This document shows positions 23,924 to 31,521 of a DNA stretch of 64,000 nucleotides, one piece after another. The position numbers and the translations under genes were made by a program. Source of the DNA: Nitrospira sp. (GTDB lineage Bacteria; Nitrospirota; Nitrospiria; Nitrospirales; Nitrospiraceae); contig JBAOHZ010000009.1 in NCBI GenBank assembly GCA_037045225.1, forward strand, positions 3,892,001 to 3,956,000, given 5' to 3'. The notes beneath the pieces are model-generated. The model had not been told where the DNA came from and did not search any database. It saw only the letters and a list, made by a program, of their open reading frames with translations. Position 1 is the first letter of the stretch. Each line of letters starts with the position of its first letter.

Positions 23924-24853
23924 TTAGGCCGCCTGGACAGGCAGGGGAGTGGTCTCGGCCGGTGTCGTCGCAGGGCGAGCGAGCTGGGCAAGCAAGGCGT
24001 GGGCGGCTTTGTCCAGAGCGAGCGAGGCTGGTGCTGTGGGTTCAAATTCAACGACCGGTAGGTAACTGCGCACGGCGCGAGTCATTGCCGGATCATCCGG
24101 AATCTCCCCGAGCATCGTCAGATCTCCGCCGACGTATTGCTGCAGAAGTTTCTTTAACTGCAAGACATTCACACGCGACTTCCCCGACACCCGATTCACG
24201 ATCAAATATGGCTGAAATCCCTCCAATGTTCGGCTGGCGATCTCACGGGCGTTCGGGTCCGTGTCGCTGACCGCCTGGATGACGTCTTCAATACTGCTGA
24301 AATCCCGATCTGAGAGGGTCTCGGTGACGGAATCGCGCGACAGGAAGGCCGAAAGCACACGGCGAATCGCGGCTAATTTAATAAAGCGATACAAGTCGAG
24401 CACTGAGGTCGGATCCGGGGTGGCGACCGTCACATAGTGATCGGCCATGAGAAAAAAGTCCAACGCGTGATAGCTGGTGCCTGCTCCGATATCGGCAATG
24501 ATGACGTCGGCTTCCAACTGCCGGAAGTGGCGGATCAGGCGCTTTTTCTTGGCGTAGGGAAGATTTGCGGTTGCCAGGGTATCGCCGGTTCCGGGAATCA
24601 GTTGAAGAAACGGATGCGCCGAGACTGGCTGGAGTACCTCTTTGAGGCCTTCGACCCGTCGTTCGATGAAATCCGTCAAGGTGAGGCGAGGGTTCAAAAT
24701 ACCAAATAAGATATGGGCGTCCGCACCGCCCACATCCAGGTCCGCCAGGACGACACGTTTGCCCTGTTTGGCCAATAACATCGACAAATTGGCCGCAATC
24801 ACGCTTTTCCCCACGCCGCCTTTGCCGGAACCGACCGACACGATGATTGCCAT
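23924..24853 (-). CDS. MinD/ParA-family ATPase (FlhG-like)
   Basis: The 309-residue P-loop ATPase begins with the deviant Walker A motif SGKGGVGKSVIAANLS, followed by the switch region LADLDVGGADAHI and ADIGAGTS, the MinD/FlhG arrangement. FlhG-type proteins control flagellum number and placement, and this one faces the flagellar operon. ATG 24853 is chosen because family similarity starts at MAIIVSVGSGKGG; the frame extends upstream to 24919 with unlike sequence. No FlhF gene lies in the window, so a different MinD-like partner system is possible. Confidence 0.85.
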   Translation of the reverse strand: MAIIVSVGSGKGGVGKSVIAANLSMLLAKQGKRVVLADLDVGGADAHILFGILNPRLTLTDFIERRVEGLKEVLQPVSAHPFLQLIPGTGDTLATANLPYAKKKRLIRHFRQLEADVIIADIGAGTSYHALDFFLMADHYVTVATPDPTSVLDLYRFIKLAAIRRVLSAFLSRDSVTETLSDRDFSSIEDVIQAVSDTDPNAREIASRTLEGFQPYLIVNRVSGKSRVNVLQLKKLLQQYVGGDLTMLGEIPDDPAMTRAVRSYLPVVEFEPTAPASLALDKAAHALLAQLARPATTPAETTPLPVQAA

Positions 24854-25010
24854 ACAGACTGGTCTCTCCCGCGAAGTGTGTGTGCCAGCTCTTCTTTCGG
24901 CCTGCCGAACGAGAAACATAAGCCCGCCCGGGTGAATTCCTCTCGTATCTTACCGGTCGTCGCTCGATCTGGACTTCCCTATTAAAGCGCATCACTCAAG
25001 AACCGGCAAC

Positions 25011-25038
25011 TAAAGTTTGAGACAGCGCCCACCGATAC
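25011..25038 (+). promoter_or_regulatory. Sigma-28-like promoter with 12-base spacer
   Basis: TAAAGTTT (25011-25018, identical to the consensus -35) is followed by 12 bases and ACCGATAC (25031-25038). The spacer is one base longer than usual. Transcription would start only a few bases before the ATG at 25049, implying a nearly leaderless message. Confidence 0.68.
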
Positions 25039-25048
25039 CATATCCGTC

Positions 25049-25279
25049 ATGAACAACACCACCGTCGCAACAACCACAGCGAACCTCGAAAATGCATCAC
25101 CTTCTGAGAGCGAAATTCTCACCGTCTCGGACGTGGCGCGATTTCTGCGCGTGCCAAAGTCCACGGTGTATAAGCTCGCGCGTCTCGGACAGTTGCCGGC
25201 TTCCAAAATAGGGAAGCACTGGCGCTTTCTCCGGCGCGATATTCATGAATGGATGCATAGCCGAACTCAGCAGCATTGA
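25049..25279 (+). CDS. Small excisionase-family helix-turn-helix DNA-binding protein
   Basis: The 76-residue protein has the MerR/excisionase-type winged HTH: LTVSDVARFLRVPKSTVYKL followed by a KIGKHWRFLRRDIHEWM wing and recognition segment. Residues 1-25 are a Thr/Ser/Asn-rich tail. No ribosome binding site precedes ATG 25049 and the promoter lies immediately upstream, so translation is probably leaderless. As the first gene before the chemotaxis operon it may regulate motility genes; no integrase is nearby, arguing against a phage excisionase role. Confidence 0.85.
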   Translation: MNNTTVATTTANLENASPSESEILTVSDVARFLRVPKSTVYKLARLGQLPASKIGKHWRFLRRDIHEWMHSRTQQH

Positions 25280-25300
25280 TCTCCCCTTCGCGAGAGTGAG

Positions 25301-25345
25301 GCTGCTGGTCTGATGCGGAGAGGCCGGACACGACCGGCGAGCAGC
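25301..25345 (+). terminator. Compound hairpin between the HTH gene and cheR
   Basis: GCTGCT (25301-25306) pairs with AGCAGC (25340-25345), enclosing a perfect GCCGG-ACACGA-CCGGC hairpin (25323-25338). It has no T-tract. It may separate the HTH transcript from the che operon or be an mRNA structure in the cheR leader. Confidence 0.4.
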
Positions 25346-25388
25346 AGATCAACCGTGCCGCCTCCAGGCAGGCAAGAGAGGGCATCTC

Positions 25389-26252
25389 ATGGCCGACGGA
25401 AATACGGCGAGGAAAGTAGACGTCCCGGAGCCCAAGCTAGTCCCCGACACCTTCAAACAACTCCGAGATCTGATCTATGAGAAAACGGGGATACATTTCC
25501 AAGACAATAAGACGTATTTGCTGGAGAGTCGCCTCCTGCCGAGACTGAAAGCCTGTCGTTGCGAGACCTTCGAAAAGTATTTGAACTTTCTGCGCTTTGA
25601 CGCTTTTCGTGATCGTGAGGTCACGGAACTCTATACGGTCATTACGACGAACGAGACATACTTCTTCCGCGACGAAGCGCAGCTCGAGAGTTTCATGAAG
25701 GTCATGATTCCGGAAGTCATGAAAACCAATGCCGCCACGAAACAACTGCGCATTTGGAGCGCGGCCTGCTCGAGCGGGGACGAGCCCTATACTCTGGCGC
25801 TGCTCCTCCGCGACTACCCGCCGCTCGCGGGGTGGACCATCGATATTCTGGGGACAGACATCAGTGAAAACGTCCTCACTATCGCTCGGGGAGCCACCTA
25901 CAGTTCTCATTCCCTACGCAAGGTGCCGCCGGCCATGCTGGTCAAGTATTTCACCGGGAAAAAGGAGGAGCACACGCTCGTCCCGCAAGTCAAAGGCATG
26001 GTCCGGTTCATGAACATTAACCTGTACGACCGCCCCAGACTCAAACTCATCCGCGGCATGGACATCGTGTTCTGTCGCAACTGCCTGATCTATTTCGACG
26101 ACAAGGCGAAAGCACAGATCGTGTCGGATCTCCGTGATGCCCTGCGCCCCAAAGGGTACTTAATGATCGGATTCTCAGAAACTCTGCACGACACGGCGGG
26201 GTTGTTCAAAACCATTCACGCAGGTCGTTCCGTCATTCATGAAAAAACGTAA
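25389..26252 (+). CDS. cheR: Chemotaxis receptor methyltransferase CheR (set 1)
   Basis: The 287-residue protein has the CheR N-terminal helical domain (about 15-85) and the SAM-binding catalytic domain: NETYFFRDEAQLESF, IWSAACSSGDEPYTLAL, LGTDISENVL and VFCRNCLIYFDD. It methylates glutamates on chemoreceptors. It opens the set 1 che operon (cheR-cheY-cheZ-cheA-cheV-cheB-mcp-cheW). A second CheR lies at 43601. Confidence 0.94.
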   Translation: MADGNTARKVDVPEPKLVPDTFKQLRDLIYEKTGIHFQDNKTYLLESRLLPRLKACRCETFEKYLNFLRFDAFRDREVTELYTVITTNETYFFRDEAQLESFMKVMIPEVMKTNAATKQLRIWSAACSSGDEPYTLALLLRDYPPLAGWTIDILGTDISENVLTIARGATYSSHSLRKVPPAMLVKYFTGKKEEHTLVPQVKGMVRFMNINLYDRPRLKLIRGMDIVFCRNCLIYFDDKAKAQIVSDLRDALRPKGYLMIGFSETLHDTAGLFKTIHAGRSVIHEKT

Positions 26253-26264
26253 GGAGGATGAGTC

Positions 26265-26645
26265 ATGCCAGCCGATCCGAATATGAAGATTCTCGTCGTC
26301 GACGACATGTCCACGATGCGACGCATCGTTAAAAATATCCTGAAGCAGCTCGGCTTCAATAACTTGGAAGAAGCGGAAAACGGTCAGGAAGCGCTGACGA
26401 AGCTGAAAGCGGATACGTATGGATTTGTGGTCTCAGATTGGAACATGCCGGTCATGATGGGAATCGACATGTTGCGCGCCATCCGCGCAGACGAGAAGTT
26501 GAAGAAGATCCCTGTGTTGATGGTCACGGCTGAAGCGCAGAAAGAGAATCTGATGGAGGCCGTGCAGGCCGGCGTCAGCAATTACGTCGTCAAGCCGTTC
26601 ACCGCCGAGACGATGCAGGAGAAGATCAACAAGATTTTCAAGTAA
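26265..26645 (+). CDS. cheY: Chemotaxis response regulator CheY (set 1)
   Basis: The 126-residue single receiver domain begins MKILVVDDMSTMRRIVKNIL; VSDWNMP holds the phospho-acceptor Asp, followed by MVTAEAQKEN (Thr) and YVVKPF (Lys). The sequence is strikingly like enterobacterial CheY, which binds FliM at the flagellar switch. It is adjacent to cheZ, its phosphatase. AAGGAGG precedes ATG 26265; an internal Met a few residues in is an alternative. Confidence 0.94.
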   Translation: MPADPNMKILVVDDMSTMRRIVKNILKQLGFNNLEEAENGQEALTKLKADTYGFVVSDWNMPVMMGIDMLRAIRADEKLKKIPVLMVTAEAQKENLMEAVQAGVSNYVVKPFTAETMQEKINKIFK

Positions 26646-26671
26646 TCGGCCTCTAACCGGTGAGGAGCATG

Positions 26672-27322
26672 ATGGGACAATCACGCCCGGCAGGAAAAGC
26701 CAAGGATCCGATCGATGATGAAGAGCCGACAGAAGTGGCTCCGGACACCAAGTTGTATGAGGAACTCGGGGAATTAGCACGCTTTATCGATACCACGATG
26801 AAGACGCTCTCCGAATTCAGCGCGCCGGTCAGCGCCTCCTCCCAACAACTTCCGCAAGCACAGACGCACCTCCTGAATCTCAAGACACAAACCGAACAGG
26901 GAACGCATCGGGTCATGCTGGAGGTGGAGTCCATCCAGGATAACCATGTTCAGGTCGGCAAGATGCTGAAAGAACTGACACACGCCCTTCAGCAAGCCAA
27001 CGTCGCTCCGAACCTCATCCAGCAGGTGCAGAAAATTACGCAGGATCTTAGCAAGGATGATAAACGCCTGCTCGACATTATGACCGCCCTGTCATTCCAA
27101 GATCTGGTCGCGCAGAGCGTGAATAAACTGGTCACTATTTTGGATGAAGTGGAGCACAAGTTACTGCAACTCGTGGTGGTCTTCGGCCCCTATCAAAAAC
27201 AGGTTGCCAAAAATGATCAGGGCAAAGCCAATGAAATGCTGAAACAACTCGAAGCGACCAAGAACACGTCCATGAATCAAGATCTGGCCGACGAAATACT
27301 GAAGCAATTTGGTTTTAACTGA
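26672..27322 (+). CDS. cheZ: CheY-P phosphatase CheZ
   Basis: The 216-residue helical protein has the CheZ active-site motif in LSFQDLVAQSVNKLV (Asp and Gln of DxxxQ) in the long helical hairpin, and it ends with DLADEILKQFGFN, a good match to the C-terminal amphipathic peptide by which CheZ docks on CheY. It dephosphorylates CheY-P. ATG 26672 is preferred because GAGGAG (26662-26667) lies just upstream; the frame extends to a GTG at 26660. CheZ outside Proteobacteria is less common, so its presence is worth noting. Confidence 0.88.
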   Translation: MGQSRPAGKAKDPIDDEEPTEVAPDTKLYEELGELARFIDTTMKTLSEFSAPVSASSQQLPQAQTHLLNLKTQTEQGTHRVMLEVESIQDNHVQVGKMLKELTHALQQANVAPNLIQQVQKITQDLSKDDKRLLDIMTALSFQDLVAQSVNKLVTILDEVEHKLLQLVVVFGPYQKQVAKNDQGKANEMLKQLEATKNTSMNQDLADEILKQFGFN

Positions 27323-27331
27323 GGTGGGGTT

Positions 27332-29221
27332 ATGAGCGATGAAATGCAGGAGATCCTCAACGACTTTCTCACTGAATCCAATGAGATGCTGGAAGTCTTG
27401 GATCAACGGTTCGTCACACTCGAGAGTGATCCGAACAACACGGATCTGCTGAACGAAATCTTTCGTGCCATGCATAGCATGAAGGGGTCGGCCGGCTTCC
27501 TCGGATTCAACCACTTAGTGGACGTCGCGCATCGCGGAGAAAATATTCTCAACAAGCTTCGCCAAGCCGAAATGGCTGTCAGTCCGACGATCATCAGCGT
27601 CATCCTTGAAACCATCGACGTCATCAAAGCGATCATGGCCGACATTCGAGAGTCGGGAACCGACAACCATACTCCAACTCAAGTGATCGCGGCGAAGTTG
27701 GATGCGATTCTCAGCGGCACCGCACCTGCCCAGGCCACCTCTGCCGCCCCAGTCGCACCTAGCGCTGCGCCATCAATGGAAGCCCTTGCAGCGGCAAGTG
27801 AACTAGCCGCTGCGCAGCCGCCGACACTGGGGGAGATTCTGGTGAATGAAGGGTTTGCCTCGAAGGACCAGGTGCTGGATGCGCTCAACGCGCAACAACA
27901 TCAGCCCGAGCCGAAGACACCCTTGGGCGAAATTCTTCTACAGGCCAAGGCGATTACGGAACGGGCGCTGGATCAAGCGCTCCACAAACAGGAAAAACAG
28001 CCGAAACCAGCGGAAGAAGACGCCACGATTCGCGTGGAAACCAAGCGGCTCGATAGCGTGATGAATCTGGTCGGCGAATTGGTGCTCGGGCGTAACCGCT
28101 TGATTAAGATCGGAACGCAGTTGGAGCAGAATCATGAATCCGACCCGCAGGTGCGTGTCCTGAGCGAGACACTCGCGCAGCTCAATCTTGTGACGACCGA
28201 TTTACAATTGGCCGTGATGAAAACCCGCATGCTGCCGATCAAGAAGGTCTTCGCCAAGCTCCCGCGTATGGTCCGCGACCTCTCCCAGAAACTTAATAAG
28301 CAAGTCCATCTGGAGATGCGCGGAGAGGAAACAGAACTCGATAAGTCCGTGGCCGATGAAGTCGGCGATCCTCTGGTGCACTTGGTGCGCAACGCGATCG
28401 ACCATGGCATAGAAACGCCGGCGGAACGCCAGGCCAAAGGGAAACCAGGCGAAGGCCAATTGACGATTGCCGCCAGTCAAGAAGGAAACAGTATTGTTAT
28501 CCGTATCAACGACGACGGCCGCGGAATTCAGGTGGAAAAGATCAAGGCGAAAGCACTCGCCAAAGGACTGATCAGTGAAGCCGAGTTGGCGGCCATGGAG
28601 CACCGCGAGATCCTCAATCTTATTTTTCTGCCCGGGTTCAGCACCGCCGAGCAGGTCACGGATGTGTCCGGACGCGGCGTAGGCATGGATGTCGTGCGGA
28701 CGAATATCCGGAAGATCAACGGAACCGTCGATCTCGAGTCCGAGGTTGGCAAGGGCAGCCAGATCATCATCAAACTGCCGTTGACCATCGCCATCATCCA
28801 AGCATTAATGGTTGAGGTCGAGCGATCCATCTTCGCCATTCCGTTGAGCACCGTCATCGAAGCTGTTCGCATTTCCCGCCATGACATCAAGACGATCAAT
28901 GGACGCGAAGTGCTGCATTTACGCGACCGCGTTCTGCCGTTGATCCGGCTGGCCCAAGAGTTCGACATTCCCACGGACGCGGAGCGAGAGCGCTTCTACG
29001 TCGTGGTGGCCGCGTTAGGCGATCGCCGGGTCGGGGTGGTCGTCGATGAATTGCGGTCACAGGAAGAAGTCGTCATCAAGTCCATTTGGGATTACCTGGA
29101 AACCGTCAAGGGTGTGTCCGGCGCGACGATCACCGGAGAAGGCAAGGTCGTGTTGATCTTGGATACGTCAGAGTTGGTGCAGAATGCTCAGGCCTGGCAC
29201 AACTCCGGGATTGCAGCCTGA
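27332..29221 (+). CDS. cheA: Chemotaxis histidine kinase CheA (set 1) with MshEN-like insert
   Basis: The 629-residue protein has an HPt domain with His48 in RAMHSMKGSAGF, then an Ala/Pro linker and a tandem repeat (residues about 164-222: LGEILVNEGF, then LGEILLQAKA) resembling MshEN/T2SSE N-terminal repeats where P2 normally lies. After it come the dimerisation region, the kinase core (HLVRNAIDHGIETP N box; DDGRGI; FSTAEQVTDVSGRGVGMDVV) and a CheW-like domain. It phosphorylates CheY and CheB in response to receptors. It starts 9 bases after cheZ. Confidence 0.95.
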   Translation: MSDEMQEILNDFLTESNEMLEVLDQRFVTLESDPNNTDLLNEIFRAMHSMKGSAGFLGFNHLVDVAHRGENILNKLRQAEMAVSPTIISVILETIDVIKAIMADIRESGTDNHTPTQVIAAKLDAILSGTAPAQATSAAPVAPSAAPSMEALAAASELAAAQPPTLGEILVNEGFASKDQVLDALNAQQHQPEPKTPLGEILLQAKAITERALDQALHKQEKQPKPAEEDATIRVETKRLDSVMNLVGELVLGRNRLIKIGTQLEQNHESDPQVRVLSETLAQLNLVTTDLQLAVMKTRMLPIKKVFAKLPRMVRDLSQKLNKQVHLEMRGEETELDKSVADEVGDPLVHLVRNAIDHGIETPAERQAKGKPGEGQLTIAASQEGNSIVIRINDDGRGIQVEKIKAKALAKGLISEAELAAMEHREILNLIFLPGFSTAEQVTDVSGRGVGMDVVRTNIRKINGTVDLESEVGKGSQIIIKLPLTIAIIQALMVEVERSIFAIPLSTVIEAVRISRHDIKTINGREVLHLRDRVLPLIRLAQEFDIPTDAERERFYVVVAALGDRRVGVVVDELRSQEEVVIKSIWDYLETVKGVSGATITGEGKVVLILDTSELVQNAQAWHNSGIAA

Positions 29222-29315
29222 TGTGACGTGCCCAGGCTGGTGTCTGTCGCCTGGTCATTCGAAGATGATCGACGCGTGAGGAACAGGGGTCGAGAAGGAA
29301 AGAAGCGGAGGAAGT

Positions 29316-30299
29316 ATGTCCACTCTCATCAATGAAATCGATGCACGCACCCGACTGGCCGGCGCCAATCAGATGGAGTTGCTTCTGTTCAAACTCGGGA
29401 CCAACGAAATCTTCGGCATCAACGTATTTAAGGTTCGGGAAGTAATGAAATTGCCGGCACTTACCCAGATTCCGGAAGCGGATAGCCGTATCGTGGGCAT
29501 GGCCAACATTCGTGGAATTATGGTGCCGGTGGTGGGCCTCAAGCGCAGTTTGGGGCTCGGCTCGGAGAACGAGGGGCAGGTGGGAGGTGCGCCGGGCACC
29601 CATCCCTATCTGATCGTGTCCGAGTACAACGGAACCTTACAAGGGTTTCTCGTGGCCGGCGTCGATCGCATCATTCGCTTTTCCTGGTCCGCCATTAAGA
29701 CCCCTCCCGCCATCGTCCGGGAAAATAACAAAGGCGCGGTCACCGCCGTCACGATGCTGGAGGACGGACGGATGGTCCTGATCCTGGACGTTGAAAAGGT
29801 TCTCAACGACATTTGCCCGCGTTCCGATGATGAAGTGTTTGCCGGCATGGTCTCCGCACCCGGCTTGAAATCCAAATGCATACTGTTCGCCGACGATTCT
29901 TCCGTGGCGCGGACGCAGATCCGCAAGGCGTTGGAGCGCCTCGAGATGTCTTACATCATGGCGACGACCGGCGGTGAGGCCTGGAAAAAGCTCGAAGCCC
30001 TAGCGGATCAGGCCACGGCAGAAGGCAAGGAGCAAGTGGATCAGATTCAATGCATCCTCAGTGACATTGAGATGCCTGAAATGGATGGGTTCACCCTGAC
30101 CAAGCATATTCGCGCGGATCCGAGATTGGCGCATCTCCCAGTCATGTTGCACTCCTCCTTAACCGGCGCGTGCAACATGGAGAAGGGGAAAGCCGTCGGA
30201 GCGACCGACTACATCACTAAATTTGACGCCAAGATGCTGGGCGAGAAACTCGCCTATCATCTCGACGCGAATAAAACGTCGGGGAGCAAAGCGGCCTAA
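29316..30299 (+). CDS. cheV: Chemotaxis coupling protein CheV (CheW-receiver fusion)
   Basis: The 327-residue protein has a CheW domain (about 15-165: LLLFKLGTNEIFGINVFKVR; IRGIMVPVVGL) followed by a complete receiver domain (about 180-320: CILFADDSSVARTQIRKAL; LSDIEMPEMDG with the phospho-acceptor Asp). CheV couples receptors to CheA and may buffer phosphate flow. GGAGGAAGT precedes ATG 29316. It sits inside set 1 between cheA and cheB. Confidence 0.94.
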   Translation: MSTLINEIDARTRLAGANQMELLLFKLGTNEIFGINVFKVREVMKLPALTQIPEADSRIVGMANIRGIMVPVVGLKRSLGLGSENEGQVGGAPGTHPYLIVSEYNGTLQGFLVAGVDRIIRFSWSAIKTPPAIVRENNKGAVTAVTMLEDGRMVLILDVEKVLNDICPRSDDEVFAGMVSAPGLKSKCILFADDSSVARTQIRKALERLEMSYIMATTGGEAWKKLEALADQATAEGKEQVDQIQCILSDIEMPEMDGFTLTKHIRADPRLAHLPVMLHSSLTGACNMEKGKAVGATDYITKFDAKMLGEKLAYHLDANKTSGSKAA

Positions 30300-30382
30300 A
30301 GAAAACGATTCGCGACAGGCAAGTGGGACACCGGCCTATTCAAGCTTTGGCCGGAGGTAGCCGATGTATCGGGCAGGAGCGT

Positions 30383-31474
30383 ATGGCACTTCCAGAAACA
30401 CAGAGCGGAACAAATCGGGTGCGAGTGTTGGTCGTGGACGATTCCGCATTCATGCGCAAAAGTCTGTCCAGCATGCTGGAAGCAAACAAACAGATTCAGG
30501 TAGTGGGCGTCGCACGGAACGGTGAAGAAGCTGTTCAACAGGTCCTGCAACTGAAACCGGACGTCGTCACCATGGATGTGGAAATGCCAGGCATGACGGG
30601 GCTTCAAGCGTTACAGCAGATCATGGCGAAACATCCGGTGCCGGTCATCATGGTGAGTTCCATCACCGTCGAGGGCGCTCAAGAGACTCTGCAGGCCCTG
30701 GAGTGGGGAGCGATCGATTTTGTGCCCAAACAGCTGGATGGCGTGGCCTCTAAAATCACTGAAATACAAAACCTCTTGGTGCCCAAGGTCCTGGCTGCCA
30801 GATATGCCGGTGCGAAATTGAAGAAGGTTCCTCTGATAGGAGGAGCCAAATCGGTGGCCCTGCCGACCAAGGCGTTGAGCAGCCTCTCCGTGAGCATGAC
30901 CCGCGGCTCCAAGATCATTGCGATCGGCTGCTCCACGGGAGGGCCGCAAGCGCTGTTTGAAATCATGCCGACGATTCCGGCGGATTGCCCGGCCGGCATC
31001 GTCATCGTGCAACACATGCCGAAATCGTTCACCAAGCCTTTTGCCGAACGACTGAACAACCTCTGTGCGCTTGAAGTACGAGAAGCCGTCGATGGAGATG
31101 AAGTCAAACCAGGCCGCGTTCTCGTGGCGCCGGGTGGCCTGCAGTTCCGGGTCGTCAAAAAAAGCATTACCAGCTCCGTCGTGAAGCTTTCCCCCAATGT
31201 GGAGAACCATCCTCACGCGCCCTGTGCGGACATCATGATGCAATCCGTGGCAGCTCTGTATGGAGAGCGGACGATCGGTGTGATTCTAACGGGCATGGGA
31301 CACGATGGGTTGGAGGGCATGCGGGCGATCAAAGCGGCGAAGGGACGAACGGTCGCGCAAGATGAAGCGTCGAGTGTGGTGTATGGGATGCCGAAGGCCG
31401 TGGTGGAAGCCGGGTGTGCAGAGAAAGTGGTTTCGCTCTCCAAAGTCATCGGCGAAATCATGAACATGGTGTAA
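30383..31474 (+). CDS. cheB: Chemotaxis methylesterase/response regulator CheB (set 1)
   Basis: The 363-residue protein has a receiver domain (VLVVDDSAFMRKSL; VVTMDVEMPGMTG) and a C-terminal methylesterase domain with the catalytic triad segments IAIGCSTGGPQAL (Ser), VIVQHMPKSF (His) and VILTGMGHDGLEGM (Asp). It removes methyl groups from receptor glutamates. ATG 30383 is chosen because AGGAG lies 4 bases upstream; an upstream in-frame ATG at 30323 adds 20 residues unlike the family. Confidence 0.93.
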   Translation: MALPETQSGTNRVRVLVVDDSAFMRKSLSSMLEANKQIQVVGVARNGEEAVQQVLQLKPDVVTMDVEMPGMTGLQALQQIMAKHPVPVIMVSSITVEGAQETLQALEWGAIDFVPKQLDGVASKITEIQNLLVPKVLAARYAGAKLKKVPLIGGAKSVALPTKALSSLSVSMTRGSKIIAIGCSTGGPQALFEIMPTIPADCPAGIVIVQHMPKSFTKPFAERLNNLCALEVREAVDGDEVKPGRVLVAPGGLQFRVVKKSITSSVVKLSPNVENHPHAPCADIMMQSVAALYGERTIGVILTGMGHDGLEGMRAIKAAKGRTVAQDEASSVVYGMPKAVVEAGCAEKVVSLSKVIGEIMNMV

Positions 31475-31521
31475 CAAGGGACGCAATTCACTCGTTCACA
31501 ACTGGAGAGGTAGGAGGCATT

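Noticed and set aside
30350..30370. GCCGATGT resembling a sigma-28 -10 before cheB
   Set aside because: The -35 would be TCAA with a 16-base spacer, and the -10 has two mismatches; the site sits in a continuous che operon.
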